Assembly (NCBI GenBank): GCA_947646735.1
Contig: CANTFK010000094.1
Coordinates: 62,001-126,000 of the forward strand
Reading direction: 5' to 3'
Source: Peronospora farinosa
Lineage: Eukaryota; Oomycota; Peronosporomycetes; Peronosporales; Peronosporaceae
DNA length: 64,000 nucleotides
Of this stretch, positions 1-12,054 are shown piece by piece. The position numbers and the translations under genes were made by a program. Each line of letters begins with the position of its first letter. Position 1 is the stretch's first letter. Below the pieces are notes generated by a model. That model was not told the DNA's origin and did not search any database. It worked only from the letters and a program-made list of their open reading frames with translations.

Positions 1-540
1 GAGCTGAGTCAGCGTACGAGTCTTCACGGGAACGGAACGGGTCAGCAGATGATTCATCACAAGACACATCAGCAAAGGAATCGTTGTGAGACCGTGTCGA
101 GTCAGCATATGAATCTCGAGTTGAGTCAGCGTACGAGTCTTCACGGGAACGGAACGGGTCAGCAGATGATTCATCACAAGACACATCAGCAAAGGAATCG
201 TTGTGAGACCGTGTCGAGTCAGCATATGAATCTCGAGTTGAGTCAGCGTACGAGTCTTCACGGGAGCGGAACGGGTCAGCAGATGATTCATCACAAGACA
301 CATCAGCAAAGGAATCGTTGTGAGACCGTGTCGAGTCAGCATATGAATCTCGAGTTGAGTCAGCGTACGAGTCTTCACGGGAACGGAACGGGTCAGCAGA
401 TGATTTATCACAAGACACATCAGCAAAGGAATCGTTGTGAGACCGTATCGAGTTAGCATATGAATCTCGAGTTAAGTCAGCGTACGAGTCTTCACGAGAG
501 CGGAACGGGTCAGTAGATGATTCATCACGAGTTTGAGATA
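1..540 (-). repeat. 117-bp tandem repeat encoding a 39-residue Ser/Asp-rich unit
   Basis: Copies begin at 1, 118, 235, 352 and 469 with a period of exactly 117 bp (39 codons) and few substitutions; the array continues past the left edge. In the frame of the IQ gene each unit contains DSYADSTR, SHNDSFADVS and DPFRSRED. The last copy is the most diverged. Confidence 0.9.
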
Positions 541-3500
541 TTCCACTTAGCGAACTTGATGCCAAACTTCCACGAGGTTTGTCCAAGTCAAATGACATAT
601 CTTGGATGAAAGACCCAGAGCGGACAGAAGATGGTCGATCGAAATCGGATATGCTGCTGCTTGGACGCTCACTGCCGGCCTTCTCGAGGCTCTCTTCCAT
701 TATAGGTGAAGGTGGAAAAGTGCCAGGCTCACAAACAGATGTATCCGTGGCAAGGTCGGATGCTGAACTGTTGCTTTCTTCCGTCCTGTGACGATCTTCG
801 TCGGCACTTGAATTGTAAAGGCCATGCTCAATTAGCTTGGTTTCCTCCATTGCATCAACAAAAATGTCGCTGCTCGCATCACTTCTATCGTCATTAAATG
901 CCGAGTTGTACTCAGGAATTGAAAACTCAGGCGCCATGTTCACCGAGCCTGTAGAAATCCGCGCGCCGAAATCACTACGGGATAGTCGAGGTGATGAGTC
1001 CCGTTCATTGTCAAGTAACTCCTGGGATTGCATCGAGGCTAGAGCAAATGGGACTTCACCAACGAAGCTTGGTGCGTCTTCAAACTCGGAGTCGCCATCA
1101 CTGTCGTCCGACAGGTTAGAAAAACGTCCTGTTTGACTTAGAAGCTGAAGCTCTACCAACGTAGGCTGCCGACACATTTGGGATGCCGCTAGGTCAGACT
1201 CCTCTTGCCGAGAATTTCTCTCAGATTGCCATGATGCGGCATCATTCCGTCCATTATAGCCACGCCATGTGGCCTGAATTATCCGTGCGTTGTTCACCTC
1301 AATTTTCGCCTGGCGATCTGCTTGTCGCCGTTTTGCAACCTCGTTCACTATAACTGACCTCCGCCACCAGCACTGTATTTTCAGCGCCATTACATTCTTA
1401 AGACTCAATTGAGCCATTAGAGACGCTTGACGCTGCTTTCGCATCTCATTTACCTCTCGAGATGCGATAACCGTGCTGCTCTCGATCTCTGCTTGACGGG
1501 CAGCCTCCTCGGCGGCCATCTTGGCCGCTTCCTCTTCAGCTGCGGCAGCCTTGGCAGCAGCAACTTCAGCAGCCATAGCACGCAGCGTAGACACCTCAGA
1601 TCGAGCAGCCATACCACGCCAGTGGCTCTGGATCTTCGTCGCCATGTTACTCTCGATCTCTGCTTGACGGGCAGCCTCCTCGGCGGCCATCTTGGCGGCC
1701 ACCTTGGCGGCTTCCTCTTCAGCTGCGGCAGCCTTGGCAGCAGCAACTTCAGCAGCCATAGCACGCAGCGTAGACACCTCAGATCGAGCAGCCATACCAC
1801 GCCAGTGGCTCTGGATCTTCGTCGCCATGTTGCTCTCGATCTCTGCTTGACGGGCAGCCTCCTCGGCGGCCATCTTGGCGGCCACCTTGGCGGCTTCCTC
1901 TTCAGCTGCGGCAGCCTTGGCAGCAGCAACTTCAGCAGCCATAGCACGCAGCGTAGACACCTCAGATCGAGCAGCCATACCACGCCAGTGGCTCTGGATC
2001 TTCGTCGCCATGTTGCTCTCGATCTCGGCTTGACGGGCAGCCTCCTCGGCGGCCATCTTGGCGGCTTCCTCTTCAGCTGCGGCAGCCTTGGCAGCAGCAA
2101 CTTCAGCAGCCATAGCACGCAGCGTAGACACCTCAGATCGAGCAGCCATACCACGCCAGTGGCTCTGGATCTTCGTCGCCATGTTACTCTCGATCTCTGC
2201 TTGACGGGCAGCCTCCTCGGCGGCCATCTTGGCGGCCACCTTGGCGGCTTCCTCTTCAGCTGCGGCAGCCTTGGCAGCAGCAACTTCAGCAGCCATAGCA
2301 CGCAGCGTAGACACCTCAGATCGAGCAGCCATACCACGCCAGTGGCTCTGGATCTTCGTCGCCATGTTACTCTCGATCTCTGCTTGACGGTCAGCCTCCT
2401 CGGCGGCCATCTTGGCGGCCACCTTGGCGGCTTCCTCTTCAGCTGCGGCAGCCTTGGCAGCAGCAACTTCAGCAGCCATAGCACGCAGCGTAGACACCTC
2501 AGATCGAGCAGCCATACCACGCCAGTGGCTCTGGATCTTCGTCGCCATGTTACTCTCGATCTCTGCTTGACGGGCAGCCTCCTCGGCGGCCATCTTGGCG
2601 GCCACCTTGGCGGCTTCCTCTTCAGCTGCGGCAGCCTTGGCAGCAGCAACTTCAGCAGCCATAGCACGCAGCGTAGACACCTCAGATCGAGCAGCCATAC
2701 CACGCCAGTGGCTCTGGATCTTCGTCGCCATGTTGCTCTCGATCTCTGCTTGGCGGGCAGCCTCCTCGGCGGCCATCTTGGCGGCCACCTTGGCGGCTTC
2801 CTCTTCAGCTGCGGCAGCCTTGGCAGCAGCAACTTCAGCAGCCATAGCACGCAGCGTAGACACCTCAGATCGAGCAGCCATACCACGCCAGTGGCTCTGG
2901 ATCTTCGTCGCCATGTTACTCTCGATCTCTGCTTGACGGGCAGCCTCCTCGGTGGCCATCTTGGCGGCCACCTTGGCGGCTTCCTCTTCAGCTGCGGCAG
3001 CCTTGGCAGCAGCAACTTCAGCAGCCATAGCACGCAGCGTAGACACCTCAGATCGAGCAGCCATACCACGCCAGTGGCTCTGGATCTTCGTCGCCATGTT
3101 ACTCTCGATCTCTGCTTGACGGGCAGCCTCCTCGGCGGCCATCTTGGCGGCCACCTTGGCGGCCACCTTGGCGGCTTCCTCTTCAGCTGCGGCAGCCTTG
3201 GCAGCAGCAACTTCAGCAGCCATAGCACGCAGCGTAGACACCTCAGATCGAGCAGCCATACCACGCCAGTGGCTCTGGATCTTCGTCGCCATGTTGCTCT
3301 CGATCTCTGCTTGACGGGCAGCCTCCTCGGCGGCCATCTTGGCGGCTTCCTCTTCAGCTGCGGCAGCCTTGGCAGCAGCAACTTCAGCAGCCATAGCACG
3401 CAGCGTAGACACCTCAGATCGAGCAGCCATACCACGCCAGTGGCTCTGGATCTTCGTCGCCATGTTGCTCTCGATCTCTACTTGACGGGCAGCCTCCTCG

Positions 3501-6500
3501 GCGGCCATCTTGGCGGCTTCCTCTTCAGCTGCGGCAGCCTTGGCAGCAGCAACTTCAGCAGCCATAGCACGCAGCGTAGACACCTCAGATCGAGCAGCCA
3601 TACCACGCCAGTGGCTCTGGATCTTCGTCGCCATGTTGCTCTCGATCTCTGCTTGACGGGCAGCCTCCTCGGCGGCCATCTTGGCGGCCACCTTGGCGGC
3701 TTCCTCTTCAGCTGCGGCAGCCTTGGCAGCAGCAACTTCAGCAGCCATAGCACGCAGCGTAGACACCTCAGATCGAGCAGCCATACCACGCCAGTGGCTC
3801 TGGATCTTCGTCGCCATGTTGCTCTCGATCTCGGCTTGACGGGCAGCCTCCTCGGCGGCCATCTTGGCGGCTTCCTCTTCAGCTGCGGCAGCCTTGGCAG
3901 CAGCAACTTCAGCAGCCATAGCACGCAGCGTAGACACCTCAGATCGAGCAGCCATACCACGCCAGTGGCTCTGGATCTTCGTCGCCATGTTACTCTCGAT
4001 CTCTGCTTGACGGGCAGCCTCCTCGGCGGCCATCTTGGCGGCCACCTTGGCGGCTTCCTCTTCAGCTGCGGCAGCCTTGGCAGCAGCAACTTCAGCAGCC
4101 ATAGCACGCAGCGTAGACACCTCAGATCGAGCAGCCATACCACGCCAGTGGCTCTGGATCTTCGTCGCCATGTTGCTCTCGATCTCTGCTTGACGGGCAG
4201 CCTCCTCGGCGGCCATCTTGGCGGCCACCTTGGCGGCTTCCTCTTCAGCTGCGGCAGCCTTGGCAGCAGCAACTTCAGCAGCCATAGCACGCAGCGTAGA
4301 CACCTCAGATCGAGCAGCCATACCACGCCAGTGGCTCTGGATCTTCGTCGCCATGTTGCTCTCGATCTCGGCTTGACGGGCAGCCTCCTCGGCGGCCACC
4401 TTGGCGGCTTCCTCTTCAGCTGCGGCAGCCTTGGCAGCAGCAACTTCAGCAGCCATAGCACGCAGCGTAGACACCTCAGATCGAGCAGCCATACCACGCC
4501 AGTGGCTCTGGATCTTCGTCGCCATGTTACTCTCGATCTCTGCTTGACGGGCAGCCTCCTCGGCGGCCATCTTGGCGGCCACCTTGGCGGCTTCCTCTTC
4601 AGCTGCGGCAGCCTTGGCAGCAGCAACTTCAGCAGCCATAGCACGCAGCGTAGACACCTCAGATCGAGCAGCCATACCACGCCAGTGGCTCTGGATCTTC
4701 GTCGCCATGTTGCTCTCGATCTCTGCTTGACGGGCAGCCTCCTCGGCGGCCATCTTGGCGGCCACCTTGGCGGCTTCCTCTTCAGCTGCGGCAGCCTTGG
4801 CAGCAGCAACTTCAGCAGCCATAGCACGCAGCGTAGACACCTCAGATCGAGCAGCCATACCACGCCAGTGGCTCTGGATCTTCGTCGCCATGTTGCTCTC
4901 GATCTCTGCTTGACGGGCAACCTCCGCCTCGTGTTTTATGCGTAAAACTTCACTTCGTGCTTCAACCTGGCGCCAAGCACACTGAACGCGAATAACAGCG
5001 TCAAGTCGTGTTTGAGCATGAGAAATTGCTCCTCGCATTCTAAACATGGACTGAATTACTGTGGCTGCATCGCGCTCTTTCCGAAGCCATGCAACCTTTT
5101 TCCTGGCGTGTCGGCCTGCCAATATTCGAGCCGCAAACTCTTGAATATCATGGACTGCCTTCGTTTGCTTAGTGTAAGCAGCCTGAGTTTGTCTGGAACG
5201 AACGAGGGACTGCAGCAAAATGACAGCAGTTTTTCGGACTGCAACTTCGGTCTGATAGCGATTCCATTGGACTCGACCACGTACAATCTTTTGAATAACC
5301 ACTGCGCATGACTGTTCGCGCTGCAGTCGCTGACGGAGGTCTTCAACCTGCTTCTGGGCTTGGCGCCGACGATACTCAGTCTGGATTCGAATTGCAATTT
5401 TCCCGGCAGCACTGAGTTTATTGATATATGCGTTGCGAGCAATCACTCCACGCACACAAGACTGAATTCGTGTAGCCATTTCATGCTTGTGTCTGGCCTC
5501 CTTCCGTTCTTGCTCTTTTGTACGAAAGACTTGTCCACTATGTCCGTAGGATATACCATTGAATGTCAAAGGCTTCTTATTCTGTTTAGCCAATTCAGCT
5601 GTAACCAACATAACGGCATCAGTAAACGGATAGAGAAGCTCCAACAGAGAGAATCACAAGTAGTTCGCACCAGCTTTACGATCCATCTCTGCAAACTTCT
5701 GAGCCGCGGAGCGAACATCGAGCTCGGTCTTATCGACAATTGCGTTGACCTGTTCAATGTCGATTTCTACAGTACACACGCATCAGACATTCGCAGGTTC
5801 ATACCTAATACATGATGACAACATGCTGTAATGCGTACGCACCACCAAGAGACTGATTTCGCACAGACCCCATGGATCCAACCGAGTCCATAGACATTTT
5901 GCGCGTGGACTCCCACGACACCTTGCGTGCAGCTTCATCAAATTCTTTCTGTTCTGCTTTCTGCTCTTCTCGTGTACGAGTTTCGGCTGCCACAAAGTAT
6001 CACGGTCATTATTTTAGTACCATCGAAGGCAGAAAAAGAAAAAAGCGCGGACGCACCAAGTTGCGCTTGGAATCTAGCAAGTGCTTTCATAGACTGAGGA
6101 CTCGGTTTCTTGATTCGTGCAGTAGGGTCTGTAAACGGGTAGCGCTTGGCTAATTACATTAAACGCTCAATAGTTATATACGCGCAAATCTGATACCATC
6201 AACAAGATCAATTAACCTACCTTTCGGAGTTTCAGCACTCTCAGCGCGTTTAAGCACCATCATGCCGTTCTTCATGACATATTTATGCGAAACGTCACGC
6301 TGGTCGCATTTCGAAAGCGCCGCCTTGGCCTTTTCCTCGGCCTCTTTTTCCACCTGTGCAATTTCCTTTGCGTGAATGTAAACGCGATCAAAGTTAGGCG
6401 ATGAGAAGTTGCTCTTAGCTTCCTTAGCTTGTTGCTCGTTCTGCCGATCCAGTTGCTGCTGACGTTTCTTCTCATCTAGCTGCTCTTCAAAATATGTTTT

Positions 6501-7268
6501 GCCTCCTGAATAATTTCCAAGCGCCTTTTGCGCTTCCTGCTCCGCTTTCGTCGCCGTCTTGCGCTGTTTCTGGTAGTGATTATACGAGTGGTCGAACTCG
6601 GTGGAATATGTCGTTGTAGCGTGGAGATCCTTGGTATCCTTTTCCTTCTTGCGCTCCGTTTCCTCCAGATGTCGCTGCTGCTCTCGTTTTTCCGCTTCAA
6701 ACGTCTGTCCATTGCTAGTGTACTGCGCGAGTGACTCCTTAGCCTTCTGTTCCGCCAACCGTTCGTGCTCTTTCTGCTTCACCAAGTGGTTGTAAGCGTG
6801 ATCACTTTCAAGATCATAGGACGATTTCTTGGCCATAGCATCACGAACTTCCTGTACTGTGCGACGCTCCTGCTCTTCCCGCAGTTTGCGTTCCTGCAAT
6901 GCAGCATCCACGAGCGACTCGGAGCTTTTAACCTTTGCGTAGGACATCTTGGTCTTTTCTTCTAGCAAGTGACGTTGTGCATCATTGGTGACCGACTCGG
7001 TACTAACATCGTCTTGAGACTTGTCCCCCTTAGGAAGCTTAATAGGTTGTAAAAGTACCGATCGACGTTTCCAAGCTGGAGGGTCCGAATTTTGCACCCC
7101 GCCCTTGTTAAACATGGCACGAAGGCTGGCAACGCGGCCACGGGCCTCGGCCAAAGCTTTTCGTTCATCTGTAACGATTGAGCATTGAGATGGTATCAAT
7201 AATAAGAAAACGAGACTAGAAATAAGAAAACCAACCAACCAAACACACACACACATACCATCATTCAT
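1..7268 (-). CDS. Giant IQ-motif (calmodulin-binding) repeat protein, 3' end outside window
   Basis: Exons in minus order: 7268-7259, 7168-6221, 6149-6057, 5986-5843, 5766-5671 and 5598 to the left edge. The five introns are 70-90 bp, GT..AG, and every join restores frame. At least 2,296 codons are visible and there is no stop before the edge. The first exon is ATG AAT GAT G. The N-terminal ~350 residues are charged, coiled-coil-like, with loose repeats (DHAYNH, DHSYNH, DRVYIH). Next come about seven divergent IQ motifs (for example TRIQSCVRG, AVVIQKIVRGR), nineteen near-identical copies of ATKIQSHWRGMAARSE separated by Ala/Glu-rich helix, and two more IQ motifs (ALKIQCWWRR, ARIIQATWRGYNGR). 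A Ser/Asp-rich region and a 39-residue repeat array follow. IQ motifs normally bind calmodulin or myosin light chains on long helices, as in ASPM or myosin necks. The host pathway is unknown and no motor domain is seen in the visible part. Confidence 0.85.
1500..4918 (-). repeat. Nineteen-copy IQ-motif coding minisatellite (171/183/195-bp units)
   Basis: The 171-bp unit is repeated 19 times at near-identity. Most units carry an extra 12-bp block, giving 183 bp, and one near 3140-3170 carries two, giving 195 bp. Each unit encodes one IQ motif (IQSHWRG) plus an Ala/Glu-rich spacer. The 12-bp block adds the residues KVAA/KMAA. All length changes are multiples of three, so the host frame stays open. 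Long open frames in the other registers of this block are by-products of the repeat. Confidence 0.95.
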
Positions 7269-8679
7269 TGTTACGGACGTAAAGAGTAGAGAGAAAATCG
7301 AAGAGTGAGACGACAAGAGCGTGGCTCATTTCTTAGTTGATTAGATGGTTTGTTTTTTTTCTATACGAATGGCAAGTACAGGCATAGGTGACAATGACGA
7401 TGTGACAACGTAACGACAGGAGCCCCGGCTTTATCTCCCCAATCCCACTCTCATTTCTGTCATCCTCGTCTCTGATTCGTTAAATTGAAGATTAATAATG
7501 AGACTTGATTGGATACAAATAATGAACAGTTGCACAAGGATAATAACATGATGGTCTCTACTATTAGATGTCAATTGTATCACGTCTGACAGTAGTAAAT
7601 ATGTTGCCATCGGCCATCCGATCATGTTGCAAGTGCTGCGCTCAGTTTAAATGGCAATATTGTTTGTCCAAAATGAATTTTTCAAACAAGATTGCAGCAT
7701 GCACGTGTCACTGTGGAGCATACCGACATTCATCACCAATTCCATCGGGGAAGTCAGAATGAGTTGATGAGCGCCATTGTACTGAGCTGACGTCGCTAAA
7801 GTTTGGTTGACATCTGTATAGATGAAGCTCTGGGCAGATCACACGTTGTACCTGAGACTTTGTTGCTCAATGCGAGTCCTTGTATATCATTTGTCCTCCT
7901 CTCTTTTGATTCCTGGATGCTGAAGCGAAGATGTTGTCAGTCAGGCTTCGATGTAAAATTTAAGTCAGCGACAAGACTGCTCTTTAGAACCGTGTCCTAG
8001 ATATGACACAACCAAGCAATAAAGGTTGGCAAATAAGAATCGTCATCTCCTGACAAGCAGCCTCACAATGTTGTATTGATCAAATAACCACAAGTGCGCG
8101 CTAAGGAAGACAAGTTTGCGACGAAGCGAAAAACTGGCAGCTTAGATATGCCAATATATTGCGCGAAGAGTGACTTGAGCTTGACTCACAAGCTAAAGTA
8201 TCTACTAAACGTGTCTACTTTTATAAAGTGATTGTATTGCAAATTAATCTTTATAGATGGTATCCAAACAAATGATCATTCATGTCTCCACAAGTAGCAG
8301 TCACAATGCCGGAATAACGACTTACTTGATTATGCGTTGCTGCTAGACCCAAATTTTTTGCTCAATCAGCAGTGTCCAGTCTCCTCTTCGCATGTTCGCT
8401 CGCTCTTGGAGAATATTACCGCCAATGGCGATTGTAACGCGTCGTGGTGAGCTCCGGTGGTGCATCCCTGCTAAATCCGTGACATCTCGTTATATGGGAT
8501 GGCTACACAAAACGCTTTTAGCAGGATGCCGTGTAAGAATTTAAGCGCTATTCATGACCAAAACATTCCGTTTGCAAGGTCTGCTCCGATCTTTGATAAA
8601 GTACGGTACTTTGTTTTCGTTATACAGTGCAATACGCGTCTCCAGCCGCATCGTCGCTCTATAACTGTAATTTTCAGCC
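7269..8679. other. Intergenic region, divergent between the IQ gene and the transporter
   Basis: No convincing coding frame, RNA gene or repeat was seen in these 1.4 kb. The region separates two divergently transcribed genes and should hold both promoters. No TATA-like or initiator element could be assigned with confidence. Confidence 0.5.
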
Positions 8680-9711
8680 ATGCCCTCAACAAAGGGCCAC
8701 GCCGGTGAAGGCTCTTTGGTGCTTTCGATCATGTCATGTCTCGTCTACAGCGTCATGTCAAATGTCATGGTACTTACCAATCGCTATCTACTGGGCAACA
8801 AATATTATGGCTTTGATGAAAAGTTCTTTGTAGTAGCTGTACAAGCAGCTGTGGCTGTGCTAGTATTGGAGCTTGCAAAGATGCAAAAGATTGTATCGTA
8901 CGAATCATATGACAGTAAAGTTGCACGTAAGTGGGCACCTGTCACTTTCTTTTTCGTAGCCATGCTGTATACAGGTATGCAGGCCACAGCGGGACTTCCG
9001 ATCCACATTGTTACAGTTTTCAAGAACGTAACCAATATCATTATCGTCTTTGGTGAATGGCGTTTCTTTGGTGAGCGTGTAGGCGGCCTCGTTCTCGTGA
9101 GTCTCGTTGTCATGCTCATGGGTGCCGTCATGTCTTCGTACAGTGACGTGGGCGGCAGGGCCACGCCCTCATCACTCTCGGGCTACTTTTGGATGTTTCT
9201 TAATTGCGCTGCTACTGCCGGTTATGTCTTGTACATGCGTAATGCGACGTCGCGCTCCTCACTGAAGATCTCCAAGTTTGGCATGGCCTTTTACAACAAC
9301 CTTATCTCACTGCCGCTACTGGTGCCGCCGCTCGTGCTTAATGGCGAAGCTTTTACAGTCTGGAACAACCCGCTGCTCGCCAATATGAACTTTAACGTGC
9401 TGCTTTTTCTCAGTGGCGTGCTCGGGGTCGGACTCAATCTTGCTTCTTTTTGGTGTGTCTCCGCCACATCTGCTACCACGTACGCGACTGTGGGTGGTCT
9501 TAACAAGATCCCCACTACGTTTATCGGCGTATTGCTACTAGGGGAGCCACTCAAGTCTGACACCGCCATCTATGTCGCGTTCGGCATGATTGGTGGTATT
9601 CTGTACGGCTACGCCAAGTTTAAAGAGGGAGAGGCCGCTAAGAAACACAATGCTACGCACGACGTGCTGCCGCAGACCACGCACGACACCAAGGCGTTGA
9701 TCTCCTCGTAA
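8680..9711 (+). CDS. GDP-mannose transporter (VRG4-like, DMT superfamily)
   Basis: A single exon of 343 codons encoding a very hydrophobic protein with about ten predicted membrane helices and a short charged C-tail. The two nucleotide-sugar signatures of the VRG4/GONST family are present in order: FYNN near residue 205 and GGLNK near residue 272, matching the FYNN and GALNK motifs that bind GDP-mannose. The likely role is exchange of cytosolic GDP-mannose for lumenal GMP in the Golgi, feeding mannosylation of glycoproteins and glycolipids. The ATG at 8680 gives a typical short cytosolic N-terminus. The C-tail is Lys-containing but no clear retrieval signal was found. The family call is firm; the exact sugar specificity is inferred from the motifs. 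Confidence 0.88.
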   Translation: MPSTKGHAGEGSLVLSIMSCLVYSVMSNVMVLTNRYLLGNKYYGFDEKFFVVAVQAAVAVLVLELAKMQKIVSYESYDSKVARKWAPVTFFFVAMLYTGMQATAGLPIHIVTVFKNVTNIIIVFGEWRFFGERVGGLVLVSLVVMLMGAVMSSYSDVGGRATPSSLSGYFWMFLNCAATAGYVLYMRNATSRSSLKISKFGMAFYNNLISLPLLVPPLVLNGEAFTVWNNPLLANMNFNVLLFLSGVLGVGLNLASFWCVSATSATTYATVGGLNKIPTTFIGVLLLGEPLKSDTAIYVAFGMIGGILYGYAKFKEGEAAKKHNATHDVLPQTTHDTKALISS

Positions 9712-10394
9712 CAGATGAGGGCGGCTAAGTGATTGGTTGCCTGCCCTGGAGTGGATTTCTTGTTTTTGCCTATAAGTGCTGCATAGGAAGACAACATGTA
9801 TTGCAAGGCATTTCGCAGGTTGTGCTTTTGTTACATTGTCGTATGGATCATTGGCAGGGAATTGCACTTCTATTTTGATCTTTAACTATTCAGGGTTTGA
9901 AACGGTACAAATAGATGGCGTGTCAAATTCACTAGGCGTACGGAGTTACATATCATTGCCTGATTATTGCATCCTACAAACTCGGTAGATCTTCTGCGAC
10001 ATTGGTGATGCAGGTAGGATGCGTAAGATAACGTCTCTCTGCTGTGGAATAAATATCGCGTTATAACATTTCGGAAGTGGCTACAGCTGGACAACATAAG
10101 CTGGTAAAGTGTTACACCTGAATGCATGACTGGGAATTGATTGGGAGCAGTTCAAGAATAAAAACTTAGGCATCGCCGTGCTTTTTTCCTCTTTATGTAT
10201 TAAGTACCAAAAATCTAACTTTCCTGCTGTGCATGGGTATGCATTGCGGCTCTTGCTTGTGGTCGGGAAGCATAGGCAAGCTGCGGAGGTAGTGCAAGGC
10301 TGTTCATTGTGGTTTTAAGGTGCTTATTATCATCGACGTTCTTTTTCTCCTTATTAAAAATAAAGTCTTTTACTCATACACATAGATAGATACT
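9712..10394. other. Convergent intergenic region
   Basis: This stretch lies between the 3' ends of the transporter (+) and the SANT-like gene (-). Only 3' UTR-like AT-rich sequence was seen, with no supported feature. Confidence 0.5.
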
Positions 10395-11980
10395 TCAGGT
10401 AGCGCCTTGTGCGCCTTGACCATCAATTGGAATCCGATTAAGACGATGCTGTGACTGTGTTCCAGGACTTGCTGACATACGACTGCTCCGGAGCACATTG
10501 GAAGCGTCTAAACGTGAACCTGCCATATCTAAAAAGGCGTCTTCCAGCGCTGACTGGGTGATTGAGCCCGAGAACGGGTTGTCACCGTGGAACGAAGACA
10601 TGGCGGACATGCGCATCAGATGTGTGTTCATCTGACGCTGCAGGTCTCCGGACGATGCATCATTGCCAACTCTGTAGGCATCGTTTACAAATAGTGCTGG
10701 CTCGGTTCTAGCTTCTACTCCTCCAGTCTCGCCTATGCTACTGCTCGCATGACTCGCCGCGGATTGGCAAACAGACAAGTCTTCCTCCTTCAAGAATGGA
10801 TACTCTGTGAGGGTCAAGAAATGAAAAAAAAACAATTAGAAAGTATTTTTTCCTCGCAGCAAACATGCCGAACCATCACTACCTGAGTTGGAGATTTTTC
10901 GACTTAGACGAGGAGAACCGATGAGAGGAGAACCCAACGGAGGTGACATGGCCCCCAATTTTAGTCCTTTGAAGGCGTGCGTGAGAACCGACGCAATATT
11001 ATTCCGGTCAGCTATCGTTTCCATCCCATGTTGGCCCTAAAAACAAACATGTCAGTAGAATAACTAGCAGTAAGCGTTAACGCGATACTCTCAACCAAAG
11101 TAACGTGCCTCCGACTCAGAAGGCGATATGGATCCTTGGGACGATAGCCTCGGCGGTGACACCACAAACAGCTCTTTTGATTCATCATCTTCCACTCTAA
11201 TGCGACCTTGCAAGCTCTGTTTATGGTGCAAACTTGGTCGAGAAGCGAGCACTGGTGCGATGTACTTCGGGTCATTCACCAGACTCTCCCATCTGAATGG
11301 GCTTCCTTCTAAGCCAGTAGTTCCTGGCTTCTTTGCCGCAGGGCGAGCAACAGCAAATGGTGGCGGTGATTCAGGAGAAGTCGGTCTACTTGTCACAAAC
11401 GCTCCGAATGTGTCCAGTGGCTGCAGTTTCGGTGAAGTCACAGGCGTCGCAAAGTTGCTGAGTGACTGCTCGTCGAGACCTTCGTCCCCACTATCCAAAA
11501 GGAACTCTTCCAGCTCTTCTTCCAGCACCTTGATATTTTCCTTCTCTTCCTCTTCCACTTGTTGATCTTCTTCTAGTACATCGTATTGCTCACAAGCATC
11601 ATGTAAATACGCATAGCGCTTTACACAATCCACGGGAGAGCGGCGCACTACTCGAGAGACCTCTAGCCCTGTCAATACAAGTTCAATTTTAACCAAAACC
11701 AGTGCATTACAACCGCCATACTCTTCGTCAATTCATCGACGAAGAGTATGGCTAATCTCAATCAAAAGGAGCAATAAATTGCCATGGTTTACGCACAATT
11801 GACACCGACTGGAAACCTCTCCCCACTAGCCGTCGACTGCGTCACCAACAGCATTAACTTCTCGTCTGTGATGTGTGACCACTTGGCAGGACAAGGATGA
11901 GGTGGATAACGGATACTAGACCAGCGTGGCTCGCCCTGAAGCTCCTCGAGTTCCGTCGCTGCGGCCTTTGACGCTGCCAT
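10395..11980 (-). CDS. SANT/Myb-like domain protein with acidic and Ser/Pro-rich tail
   Basis: Exons: 11980-11797, 11668-11096, 11011-10883 and 10804-10395, giving 431 residues. The introns are 128, 84 and 78 bp with GT..AG ends. Joining exons 1 and 2 rebuilds a Myb/SANT-like helix bundle at about residues 32-86: WSHITDEKLM, then VNWLEVSRVVRRS and VDCVKRY, with spaced Trp and a final C..RY as in Myb repeats. A Glu-rich coiled-coil stretch follows (~95-125), then a long disordered region with many SP sites (PVTSPKLQP, SPPLGSPLIGSPRLS), typical of a phosphorylated nuclear regulator. ATG 11980 is preferred because upstream in-frame starts are not ATG. The boundary 11095/11012 is the least certain: the donor is GTTGAG. 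The function is unknown; DNA or histone-tail binding is possible. Confidence 0.7.
11715..11752. other. Perfect 15-bp inverted repeat inside intron 1 of the SANT-like gene
   Basis: The arms 11715-11729 and 11738-11752 are exact reverse complements around an 8-nt loop. It lies wholly within the 128-bp intron (11669-11796), which is longer than its neighbours. It could form a hairpin in the pre-mRNA. No function is known. Confidence 0.8.
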
Positions 11981-12054
11981 TTTGTGTCGATCCAAGAACA
12001 AGTGAAACTTAACAGTTACTTCAGAAATGTCCTCGACATGGCTACATTGAAAAC

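Noticed and set aside
49..456. 135-codon plus-strand frame with a His/Gln-rich repeat
   Set aside because: It is antisense to the 39-residue repeat of the IQ gene and stays open only because the 117-bp period is a multiple of three.
1500..4918. Regular repeats as a CRISPR array
   Set aside because: The whole unit, spacer included, is repeated without variable spacers, it encodes protein, and the genome is eukaryotic.
1427..4945. 1,172-codon plus-strand open frame and long minus-strand Arg/Leu-rich frames over the same block
   Set aside because: They are products of the in-phase repeat. The frame low in bias and rich in IQ motifs, continuous with flanking non-repeat exons on the minus strand, is the real one; the others end at the repeat borders.
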